Below, piece after piece: positions 21,019 through 30,983 of a DNA stretch of 64,000 nucleotides. Position 1 is the stretch's first letter. Each line of letters opens with the position of its first letter. The stretch is from Hofstenia miamia. Taxonomy: Eukaryota; Xenacoelomorpha; Acoela. Position numbers and translations under genes: made by a program. The stretch is taken from the NCBI GenBank assembly GCA_004352715.1, contig SCFE01000001.1, forward strand, positions 848,676 through 912,675, written 5' to 3'. A model generated the notes under the pieces. It saw nothing but the letters and a program-made list of their open reading frames with translations, ran no database searches and was not told the origin of the DNA.

Positions 21019-21252
21019 TTAACACATTGATTTTACAATATTTTTCATATTGTTTTCGCATTTCAGTAGTTTTGTTAATATAGCTTCTGTCTTATCATTT
21101 GCAAGCAGAAGATAAAAATCGCTATCCCTTTGACGGGCTCTTCCCCGCAGTTGAACAAACGCTGTACCGTTTGCTGGGGGATCCAGGGCTATCACAAGAC
21201 CACAACTTGGTATATCGATACCTTCTTCGATCACAGATGTTGCCACGAATAA
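21019..21252 (-). CDS. Helicase exon with motifs V and VI
   Basis: The acceptor ATTTTTAG ends at 21253 and the exon is in phase 0. It reads FVATSVIEEGIDIPSCGLVI, then FVQLRGRARQRDSDFYLLLA, then KCENNMKNIVKSMC and a TAA at 21019-21021. A donor-like GTAAAA inside the end (after MKNI) may splice onward. If the TAA is used, the protein ends right after the helicase core, without the C-terminal domains its relatives carry. Confidence 0.82.
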   Translation of the reverse strand, partial: LFVATSVIEEGIDIPSCGLVIALDPPANGTAFVQLRGRARQRDSDFYLLLANDKTEAILTKLLKCENNMKNIVKSMC

Positions 21253-24200
21253 CTAAAAATATTTTATTCAATGATTTTCCGCAAAATACTAAAAGATCTC
21301 TGTAGAATAGTCAACATTGCCTCAATCTAAGCATTTTGTAATGTTTATCCTTTCATTTTACGCTGAATTTCGAAATATGATATTTCTTGAATAGAAATTT
21401 TGATCGCATAAATGCTTGCTTATCTAAGCAAAGGCAAAAAATTATTTTGAATTGCTCAATAAATGTGTTTTACGGATATTTTGATGCAATTGATTATGGA
21501 AGTTAAGAATTGCCATCGCCAAGAAGATGTTTTCATATACATAATCACGCTTTCAATTGTTGTTCTAGGAAAACTCGATGGTTGATTTCAATAGCCATGT
21601 AAGAATATATTATATTTAATTACTGTCGTATTTACAGCTATAAGCAATACATTTTCTTTAAACCCAAGCTTACAAATATTTGAGAACATATTATTTATTA
21701 ATAACAAAACTTAATGTTTTAGAATTATTAATTTTTTTAGATTCATTAAGCAAAGTATTCACTTTATGAACTAAAGTTTGGTTAATTGCTGTCAAATTCA
21801 ATACACAAAGTTGTTCTCAAATAGCTTACAAATATGCCATTAGCAATAAATAAAAATAATATGATCTAAGGGTTTGCAGTATAGTAAATAATTAAAAACC
21901 TATTCTCTAACTACTTGAGATAAGTTTGTCCTTTTAGAAGTACACCAGGCTGCTTATGACTAAAATCAGAAATCAATTCTCCTATTCTCTACTTTTTGAA
22001 AGTTATCTCAATTTAAATGAATATTATTATAAATTCCTGTGCCCAATGACATTGTAGAATGTATTTAATGACAAGGCAGGGACATGTGAAAATAGCAATA
22101 ATACGCAAGTAAATATTATTAAAAATATAATTGATTCTAAAGAATTGCAATTTGTCGTCAAAGCATGAAATCTTATTTCATAAAAAAGTGCTTTTTTACT
22201 TTTACCTGATCTTTATTTTCATTTGCTTCTTCTAATGCAGTTTTTTGCTCGGATATTTTCATTCCTTTAACTTTAGTAGGTTTATTTGACCCATAGCCGG
22301 TTATGTAATTTACGACAATTTCTTGCTCTAGATATCAAGATAGTTGAAAAGAATATAAACAAATTGCAAACCTTTAAGTCTAGCTTCTTCTTTCAATTTC
22401 TTTTGCAAGAATAAAACATTCGCTCGGGTTCGTGTGACTACGAGGGTAAAAAGCCGCTTATTAAGTTTTTTGTACTCTCTTAACTTAAGCAAAGTGAGTT
22501 CAATCATCTTTTCATAAATCGCGTTTGTTGTTGCAGAACGATCAATGTTTCTCAAATTATTCAAAACTAACTAAAAGAAATTGTTCTACATGACAATATT
22601 CCATGCTGGAGTTTCTTCTAAATTCCTAGACCATGTTGAAAACTAGGACAAAGCATTGCTTAGAGAATGTTGATGCACCTATGTTTGGAAACTGAAGAAA
22701 TTTGCACAATTAACAATAAAAGAAACTTGCATATAAATCCGTAATTGTCCATTTATACGCATAAATATTTACATTAATAGTAAATATTGAAGTACTCACC
22801 TAAATATACATTTCAAACATATATTTTAGCAAATAAATTTGAAGCTCCAATTTTGATTCAAGCAATTCAATTGGTGATGAGTATTTTTTCAAAATGTGGG
22901 ATTTTACCAAATNNNNNNNNNNNNNNNNNNNNNATCCGTAATTGTCCATTTATACGCATAAATATTTACATTAATAGTAAATATTGAAGTACTCACCTAA
23001 ATATACATTTCAAACATATATTTTAGCAAATAAATTTGAAGCTCCAATTTTGATTCAAGCAATTCAATTGGTGATGAGTATTTTTTCAAAATGTGGGATT
23101 TTACCAAATTTGGATTTTAAAGAATCAATTAAAACGTGGCAAGGATATAATATTTGTTCTAAGCAATATAAAAAGTAATTATTTGTGGCCAATTTTAAAG
23201 ATTCAAATTAAAACATGGCAAGGATATAATATTTGTTCTAAGCAATATAAAAAGTAACTATTTATGGAAAATTTTGAACGTAATGTACAGAAAAATGTAT
23301 GTATAAATAAATAAATAAATATATATATATATAATTCCCCAGCAGTCACCTACCATTAATGGTCAGTAATGGAAACTACAATGGCCCTTTAATGGCTTGC
23401 TATTTGGGAAAGAAATTAACTGCAAGCTTAAAGGTAAGGAGAAAGAAATAACAATTAATGAAAAAGGAGCAAATCTATTGTACTGTTACTTTAGTAGGTT
23501 TAACAAAGATGTTTACAAGTTGGAGGAGTGGTTTTGGTGTATCCTTTGAATTGGTGATCCAAAAGTAAACATATTTTGAAACACATGCTCAAAAGGCAAG
23601 CAAAGCAAGAAATGAAAGGTTTTGTATATGTCTATTATTATTTGGTAAAAAAAATGGGATGGAAATTAAAATGATAGAAATTAATACAGATTAGAAAAGA
23701 ATAGTGCGTGTGTGTGCTTCATCTTGGATGACAATTTTCCTTCATCATCAAAGTACCCACAAACAATTTAACTAATTTTGATGGATGGTAACTAAGGACC
23801 TAAATACCTTTGAATTCAATACCTCCATGTTAAAGACTTCATTAATTTGTATCATCAAGTGGACCAACTTTTTGGACCTAATTTTTATCAGACATTGTTG
23901 TACATATCCTAAATTATTTTTTGGCATCACTTAATTTTTTTGGCATAGATGGGACTTGAACCCAAGACCTCTCTGGCCAGAGTCTGTCATCCTAGCTACT
24001 TGGCTACTTCATAGAATTACATTGCTCTTATATACTGCATATTTGTTTACCATAGAGACAAGCAAGCCTATATTTGAAAGGCCATAGTCAACTCTTTATG
24101 GATTCCTAAACATACATATTCCTTGGGAAGGAAAGAAATAGCTCCATGTATCAATGTTATCTAACAAATTTTCAAAATTGTAGGAAATATTATTTTTCTT

Positions 24201-27200
24201 CTCAACATTAATTTATTATTAATTGTCATCATGACATCATTAAGTCATACATCTTGAGATACACATTGAACCGTGTTTCTCCATCATCAAATAATTGTTA
24301 GAATTTTTGTAGATGGCCATCAAGTACCGAAATACCTCAGAACTAATGACCTAACTTCATTTATTTTTATAATCAAGAGCACAAACATTTTGGAGTTAAT
24401 TTTTATCAGACATAGTTGATTATGTCCTAAAGTATTTTTTGGCACCACTTTGAATTATTGGCATGGGTGGGACTTGAACTTACTACCTCTTTGACCAGAG
24501 TCTGGCATCCTAACCACTGAAACACTGGTACAAAGTTGAGAAGGTTTCATTTGCCATATATGCTAGTATTTTTCAAATGTTTGTTTACAATAAAGTGGTC
24601 TACCATGTTCCACATATGACGTCAAACATTCAGAAGGCCAGTGTTTCTATTAGAATAATCTAGAAAGTTCCAACTGCTTAGTTATTGTGCACTGCTTTTT
24701 ATTATTTGCAAACGTCACAAATTCTCAGTAATTTAAGCAGTTGTTTACACTTTTTGACAAATAGAACATTCTAGACACTTCTTGTTAAAAGTTTTTGACA
24801 ATGACCACACTTCTGACCATAAAAATCACTCTTTACAGTTTTAAACCATTACAATATTCTTCTAATAATTATTTAATAATTCATGCATAAATTACTGAGT
24901 AATAGTTAATAATTTGACGGCCATATTTTTCAAAATGTCCCCCTATTTTAACCAAATTTATAGAAAGCCCTCATCCTTATGTGTGAGACTCATTATAAAA
25001 CACATGAATTTTTTTGCCTTGGGTAGGATTTTAACTCAGTACCCCTCTGGGCAGAGTCTGGCATCCTAACCACTGCACCACTTGTGCCAATAGTTTTGCA
25101 AAAAAAATATTAATATATATATAAATATTAAACATTAATATGTTTAAAGCATACATATTCAAGCGATTATTAAATATTTTTAGGGTAATTTTCAATTCCT
25201 CTTTACACCTAGGCCAACTACCCAATTGTCTTGATTTTTCAACATCCTTCGGGAAATTATATTTTTCATTATCCATTTCATATTCAAACATTATGAATAC
25301 ATTATTCGCAATCTATGCCACTTTATGTTATTTGGCTTAACCCGCAAAACCCTTTCCCCCTATTCCCATTTTTTACCTACATATGCTTAAAAACACTTAC
25401 TTATGCATGTCCTATTACTATGAGAAGGAAATGCCTTATAGTTAATGAGAATTAATCAATTCAATTATATATTTTTTACCACTAAGTTATGAAAAAAATA
25501 AATCTCTTTTATACATAAAACCATCAACCCTATTGTGCTAAAATTTTACCAATGATGTTTTATTGCAATTCTGCTCATTAGTGCAAAAAATTCACATTTC
25601 ATCTTCAAAACTTTATTTTTATTCACCAGAAATCTATAAAAATATTGTTTCATTAAAAACGGTATTTTGAAGACCCTATTTACCGATTCTAACCCAAAAG
25701 CTTTCAGAAAAAATTTTGCTGCTAAGATACAATTTAATAAAAAATTATTCAATTATCTCTAAAATTCACAAATATTAACTTCAAAATTGAAAACCACCCT
25801 ACTAAATTCCCCTTTTTACCCCACGGCAAAAGGCTTCAGCCTACTAAAAGAAAGACCCATTTTTTATGTGTGTTCAAATTTCAAAGGTCTAGCCTGAATA
25901 GTTTTTCCACAGTTGCCCTTTTTCTACTAAATTTGTGAAATCTCAGATGCCAACAGGCATTTTCCTTTAAACTTCAAAATTCATTCCCCTGCTGTGCCCT
26001 TATTATTTCTATAATTTTCCCAAAATTATGAGCATTGTCCTAATCTTATAGGTTGCATGTCTCTACAAAAAATCTAAGCTTTTTCTTTATTATATTTTGA
26101 GATATGGACATCTCTGTATTAGAACCTGTAGGGAGGAAAGAAAGCTTCACTTTAGCTGAAGCTAAATCAAACCTTAACAAGGACGAAGAATTAAGCATCA
26201 CACAAGTGATGATAGTTCCTTTATTAAGTAATGATGAGATGTTCACTGTTTTAGATACTAAAACTAGAGGAACTAATGAAAAAATGAATTTGGTTTTACA
26301 ACGAGTTTGCAAAAGAATTAAGCAATATATTTGCCAATGTCCCCAACAAATGTTTTAGTGAATGCATATATCTCGATATTTATAAGAAAATCAGCAGCAG
26401 TGCCAATGCACAAATCCAAGGTCATAAGCATAAAAAATTGTAAGAATTTTAGTCCAATTATTGTAACTTCTTTGATTTCAGAGAGCTTGCATAAGTATCT
26501 CGCAGAGGTTTACATCAACCGCTGGGCAGACACATTTGATTGTTTCCAACTTCATACAAACACAATTCTGGTAGGATCAATGGCCTTTTATTCACTATGT
26601 ACTGCTTATATAAAATATTAAACTCCGCATCAATCACCATAGCCAGAGTAACATTTACTCGACCAACAAATTATTAATGAAATTTCTAACAAGTTCCATG
26701 GTTAGCAAAATGGTTAAATGAGTACATGACTAACTGGATACAAAGTTTAAGATTCAGAAGGAATAAACTTACAAAAAAACTTGAATTAGTTTTTGGTGCT
26801 CTTCAAGGAGGATCCTTAAGTAGGATACTTTTCAATAATCAAACTAACGAGAAATACAATTTGTTATCATCAAATGTTAACATAGCAAACTATCTGATGG
26901 CTAATGGGTAATTAGATCTGTTTATAAAAATACTGCTAACGCAGATGTTATTCTATATAAACAGCAATACATAAAGTTGTTTCGGACTCAGCAGGCAGCT
27001 AAAAATCTGAAAACTTACGAGGCTAAGACCAAGAAATGATCTTTGCTCACAAAAACATGAAGAGTGAAGACCTAATAAACGCTCTATTTATTAATGGAAA
27101 AACAATTTCTAAACTTAAATATCTTGGTGTCTTCATGAATTTCATAGAATTGCCACGTGAATCAAATCATTAAAAGTGCAAATCTCAGAATAAGAAAACT

Positions 27201-28828
27201 GTCGTTTATTGTAAAATATTTAAGTGAAAGCAAAACATTTTTATATTTGAAACATACATATTTTCTATTTACTTACATTCTGAAGAGGTATGTGTAAATG
27301 GATGCACAGCAGATAATCAAAAAGTTATTACGACAGGGATTAAAATTGTACCCAAGACATTCACTAATAAAGAAAAACTAGAATTATGAAAATTCTGAAC
27401 ATCAAATTTGATGAAAAATTTAAGAAGACTGTATTGAAGATTTTGAAATGTCAAGAACATGTTCTATACAATGAAATACCCCTCTCCACATCATCAACTC
27501 GTACCAAGATTATTCTTCCTGAAGCCAATGCCAAGTGCTTTAACTTGTCATTCATTTATGCTGCATGTCTATATCTAGCAAATTTAACACATCTACAGTT
27601 CCAATAAAACTTAGTGTCAGTCCTTTTACATACGGCATTGCCATGTGTGCAGGAACTTAAACGGGATATACATACATACATGTATATTACACTATATATT
27701 TAATATATATTGAAGATACATTTACTTAGAACATTTTCTTTTACATGTAAACTAGCATACAATTTATCAAATCAGTTTTAAAATTGTTCATGGATTATTC
27801 ATGTCTTAAATACCAATGAGTAAACTTACATTTAAATCTTGTCGATTTCTTAACAAAGAAATTTGATTTTTGAGTTTGACGAGTTCCTCAAGGCATTCAA
27901 TGCTGTCATTGAGATTTAAGACTGTCAACAGTGAAGTACAACCAATTAGTCCAATGAAGAATTTTAAGAACACTTTAGAATTAGTATTCATACCTTTGGT
28001 TTTTATGTTTGAAAGCTGGATTGAAAGTCCCTCCCATTGATCTGAATCATTGCTAAAAATGTTCGAATGTGGGCATGAAAAATCGTTTTAAAAATGTTTT
28101 ATGATAATTCATCATCAAAAACATATGTTAGTCCTGAAACACTTCGTTATTTACAATCTTTTTTTGCATTTCTGTGAATTTTGACTTCTTAGAATTTTGG
28201 TTCTTCATTTGGTCAGCGAATAGGAACATTAAAATAAATTCAGAAAGCTAAATATTGTTTTTGGCTAAAACTACTGACTTCGTTAACGAATTTGAGGTTT
28301 GGAAAACTTCTCTCTCGCATGAGACAAATGAATTATTGGGAAACCACTACTGGCAATATATGAAACATTCCCATAATCTTAATGTTTGTGAGTGACAGGT
28401 GTTACTTAATTTAAGTAAATTTTTGGTAATGCTCATGAAATGAAAATTTTGAACAGACATTGTGAAAAAGTGACTGAAAACAATTTTATGTAAATACAGA
28501 ATAATGAGGTCAGTTAAACAAAAATTCACCTATTAAGAGCAATTTTCAGGTCTAGAAAGATCGACGAGCAAATCCATTAAGTAAGTGGGTGATAAGCTGC
28601 TCAACTAAAAACTTCAAAAGAACATTTAGATTATCTTGATTCTTAAATGAAACACAAATTAAACTTAGAAATTCATCTAAATGTGTTTGTATGTATCTAA
28701 AAAACAAATAATATATGTATGTTCATCATTTTTTCATCAATTTATATATAAATGATTTCTGAGATGCTTGTGCATTGTACATTCAATGTTGTAATGTAAA
28801 TTTTAGCATAGTATGATATTGCATATAC

Positions 28829-28862
<34 letters not shown>

Positions 28863-29821
28863 GCAAATTTTCAATTATGCAATTGAAACTCATTATAACT
28901 TGATTCTACTGTAATATTTTGTTGTTCAGTTTAGCCATTAGTGAATTCAATAAATAGCGAACGTTTTTCCACGCCAACCCAAAATTACTAATTACTGGAG
29001 AAAAGAACAATTGAAAAAATTGAAATATCATTATATATTTTACAACACAGTACTAAGCTAATTCACTTTGCAAATACGCCCTAGCATTTTTGAAAATCTT
29101 GAAGAATAATGTTGGATGAGTAATAATTTTCTTCTATATTTGTTATTAATAACTGCAATAATTATTATTGAAATAATATTTACTTGAGTTGTTTCTCAAC
29201 ATGAAAAATAATTTTAATTGACTGTTGCATACGATGTCTAAAATAGAGAAAAAAATTCCCCTCTAAAACTTATAAATCATACTTGATAAATTTCTGAAGA
29301 AAGAATTTACAATGAGTTTGAATTCTGGGTAAAATAATTTCACAAGACATTGAAAATTCAGTTTTGGAAAAATAGTTTGTAAATTATTTTGCCCTGATCT
29401 TTATGATAATGGCTCTATCTTACCATAGATTTAAAAGTCTTCTGACTCGTTCATCTTGTACCAAGTTGTTATCTATACTGAGTTGGTAGTAAGTATAAGC
29501 AATTGTATGAATTTCATTTATAATTTCTTGAATACTTCTATGTACTGGAATTGTATGAAATTTAACATCAGCATTTGAATCATATTTTTCAAGGTCAGCA
29601 GTTTCTTTCGTCACTGCGATCAGCTTTGCGTCATCAAAATCGTTCAAGCGCTTCTTAAGAATACGCTCTGCTTCGTTGTATGTTGGTTTATCAGTCGGAG
29701 ATGCGGTCAAACCTAAAACACTTATTCTAAGAAATGAATGTAAATTACCAGCATTCTAAAATTTGTCGCACTACATGGAAAATACCCTAATTATAATAAA
29801 TAAATAAATAGTTAAATAAGT

Positions 29822-29901
<80 letters not shown>

Positions 29902-30983
29902 AATATTAAGTAGCTAGCGATATATGTTGTAGTTAACAAAACAGTTTCGCAAATATATACATTTCTTTTGTAGAAATTCTAATAATAGATTCAAAGTGAA
30001 TAACAGGCCTTCATCTGGCTATGCCACTACTCTGCATTCATTTCGAACCAATGAGTAATCAAAACAACAATACTTGCAATTCACAAATGGGGTTATTTGA
30101 CTGTTTTGCAACTCAATTAATAGATAAATGTTCAAGCATTTCTAAATTTGACTTTGTTTGAATTGTCTTTAAGCATATAAGAACTATGTTAGAGCATTTG
30201 CATTTTAAACTGCGTTGATTGTCCTATTTAAAATAGAATTAGAACAGTAATGGAGTAAATACCTGTTTAGTTAGAAATTGATTTTTCATTATTAAGTTGG
30301 AAATAGTTTAATTGTATATTTGACTTAGCCAATGATTGACTATGGTTTCATATTTATAAAATTATATAATTGATCTGTTCAAGAACTTCAGGCACAGCAA
30401 TGCACGTTTTACAAATTTTCCACAAATTTCCAACTTTGATGTGTCAATGTCTCCTAACAATTGTGGGACGAGTGATTTTACGGTTAATTTAGTAATTGGT
30501 GTAAGTGTACTTGGTTTTCTTCATTCTGTTATTATGCCTTCAACTATACCAGTATTTATGAGCACAATATTAATTCTCTTTTAACAGATGAATATAGTAT
30601 TTGCATACACAAATTTCATTTGGAGAAAAATATATTTTAAAAGGGAAATTATTGTTTAAATTGCTACGATTTATATGTACTTGTTTTTTAATATCAATTT
30701 ATTAAAATCCATGTACAAATATAACTTGCTTGAAAATATTTTTCTGTTAACTTACTATTATGTCAATGTTAAGGCTATTATAGAAAAAATCTTTGGATAT
30801 TAAATAATAATCTATTTGTACCTAGCAGCTTTGGCTTATTTGTTCCAGTGAACTCTTCCTGATATTTCTCTAGTAAACGATGATAAACGTGTCTTTTATC
30901 ACAATGATGCACTTCATCAAAAACTATGATGCTTGCTTGTTTCCATTTAAGTACTCTCTGATCCAATAGATTTTCGAATCTTG
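21019..30983 (-). CDS. DExH helicase of the RIG-I-like receptor / Dicer family (partial, 5 exons seen)
   Basis: Family members are dsRNA-dependent ATPases: RIG-I-like receptors sense viral RNA, and Dicers process dsRNA into small RNAs. Visible exons in transcript order: 30983-30822 (motif II, IIVFDEVHH), 29712-29424 (motif III, GLTASPTDK), 22570-22372 (motif IV region, LFTLVVTRTRANVLF), 22327-22206 (YITGYGSNKPTK) and 21252-21019 (motif V FVATSVIEEGIDIP and motif VI VQLRGRARQR). The split codons join correctly at three junctions: KLLG|LTASP, RLKG-to-E QEIVV, and NKDQ|LFVATS. The DExH box is DEVH rather than the common DECH. Not found: Walker A exons, most of the Hel2i insertion between 29424 and 22570, and any CTD, PAZ or RNase III. 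No stop breaks the known exons. Choice between RLR and Dicer is open. Confidence 0.85.
22206..22327 (-). CDS. Helicase exon, domain 2 loop (ITGYG)
   Basis: Separated from the previous exon by a 44-nt intron (22328-22371). It starts with two bases completing the split codon, then 40 codons: QEIVVNYITGYGSNK and MKISEQKTALEEANE, ending KDQ at a GTAAAA donor in phase 0. The I-T-G-x-G pattern corresponds to the segment before motif V in RLRs and Dicers. Confidence 0.85.
22372..22570 (-). CDS. Helicase exon, start of the second RecA domain (motif IV region)
   Basis: The acceptor TCTTTTAG ends at 22571. It reads LRNIDRSATTNAIYEKMIEL, then LFTLVVTRTRANVLFLQKKL, matching the strand and helix around the T-R motif of RLR/Dicer domain 2. 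It ends with one base (G) before a GTTTGC donor. Confidence 0.82.
22737..23109. repeat. Identical 176-bp duplicate on both sides of a 21-N gap
   Basis: 22737-22912 and 22934-23109 appear identical (offset 197), with 22913-22933 being N. Exact identity around a gap suggests contig ends that overlap but were not merged, not a real duplication. Confidence 0.9.
23113..23267. repeat. Two tandem units of about 77 bp
   Basis: The segment containing GTGGCAAGGATATAATATTT and TCTAAGCAATATAAAAAGTA occurs twice head to tail with a few changes. This is a real sequence duplication, not gap related. Confidence 0.88.
23370..23549 (+). other. Coding-like open stretch, unidentified
   Basis: 60 codons without a stop, reading GKEINCKLKGKEKEITINEK and then GANLLYCYFSRFNKDVYKL. 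Composition looks like protein rather than random AT-rich DNA. It has no ATG start and lies inside a helicase intron on the opposite strand. It may be a fragment of a retroposed gene or element; I could not assign it. Confidence 0.25.
23941..24012 (-). repeat. tRNA-derived SINE head, copy 1
   Basis: The minus strand shows a tRNA-like head with a B box GGGTTCAAGTCCCATC and an A-box-like AGTAGCTAGGATG. The shared flank to its left (TTTTTATCAGACAT) also occurs beside copy 2, so the SINE body lies there. Confidence 0.75.
24461..24533 (-). repeat. tRNA-derived SINE head, copy 2
   Basis: Same head, about 520 bp from copy 1: TGGTTAGGATGCCAGACTCT and AAGTTCAAGTCCCACC on the minus strand. The body to its left matches that of copy 1 (TTTTTATCAGACATAGTTG). 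Confidence 0.75.
25019..25090 (-). repeat. tRNA-derived SINE head, copy 3
   Basis: Minus strand: AAGTGGTGCAGTGGTTAGGA, an A box like that of tRNA-Glu, with a degraded B box (TGAGTTAAAATCC). It lies about 555 bp from copy 2 in the same orientation, so the three copies look like a decayed tandem array rather than independent insertions. Confidence 0.75.
26100..27620 (+). mobile_element. LINE reverse transcriptase remnant
   Basis: Plus-strand frames hold a worn RT. NFSPIIVTSLISESLHKYLA (about 26440-26500) is the P-I-x-L-x-S start of the RT. Further motifs are FQLHTNTILVGSMAFYSL (about 26550) and VFGALQGGSLSRILFN (about 26790-26840), which matches the GxxQGGxLSPxLFN motif. KQFLNLNILV and its alternate frame ISKLKYLGVFMNF (about 27105-27140) match the region after the RT. 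The YADD box is gone. Stops and frame changes are everywhere. Flanking frames (26104-26358; 27386-27607) may belong to the same element but are not recognised. Confidence 0.65.
27830..27991 (-). CDS. Possible first exon of a small membrane or secreted protein
   Basis: ATG at 27991 opens 54 codons: MNTNSKVFLKFFIGLIGCTS, then LLTVLNLNDSIECLEELV, then LKNQISLLRNRQDLN, ending exactly at a perfect GTAAGT donor at 27829. Residues 7-25 form a hydrophobic helix fit for a signal peptide or membrane anchor, and residues 27-50 look like a coiled coil. Its phase and internal stops do not fit the helicase exon that precedes it, so it is not simply a helicase exon. It may be a gene nested in the helicase intron on the same strand, or an alternative first exon. 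Confidence 0.35.
28000..29423. other. Intronic sequence, no gene seen
   Basis: AT-rich DNA inside the helicase gene with a (TA)n tract near 28827-28861. Missing Hel2i codons would be expected between 29424 and 22570, but no segment here fits. Confidence 0.45.
29424..29712 (-). CDS. Helicase exon with motif III (LTASP)
   Basis: The acceptor TTTTAG is followed by GT TTG ACC, completing the Gly codon of the previous exon to give LLGLTASPT. The exon continues with NEAERILKKRLNDFDD and a stretch with IPVHRSIQEIINEI. It ends at a strong GTAAGA donor (29423), with two bases of an open codon, so one base is owed by the next exon, which was not found. Confidence 0.85.
29824..29892. repeat. (TA)n microsatellite, about 69 bp
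   Basis: Long TA array with one short interruption near 29868, in the helicase intron between motif II and motif III exons. Confidence 0.95.
29893..30821. other. Helicase intron, no gene seen
   Basis: The intron between the motif II and motif III exons. AT-rich, nothing recognisable beyond the TA array. Confidence 0.5.
30822..30983 (-). CDS. Helicase exon with DEVH box (motif II)
   Basis: The acceptor TTATTTAG ends at 30984 and a GTACAA donor starts at 30821. The exon is 162 nt (2 + 53 codons + 1). It reads RFENLLDQRVLKWKQASII, then VFDEVHHCDKRHVYHRLLE, then NKPKLLG with the last codon split. The spacing of DExHH to the following HxY fits RIG-I-like helicases. Confidence 0.85.

Noticed and set aside
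25155-25312. Minus-strand coding-like segment (EKYNFPKDVEKSRQLGSW) as a helicase Hel2i exon
   Set aside because: It lies in the right interval and looks protein-like, but its splice phases (starts at 0, ends at 2) fit neither the exon before (needs one base) nor the exon after (starts at 0). It may still be part of the gene if further exons exist.
27830-27991. The same-strand exon as part of the helicase Hel2i domain
   Set aside because: Joining it to 29424 in the required phase runs into a stop within a few codons; kept as a separate exon candidate.
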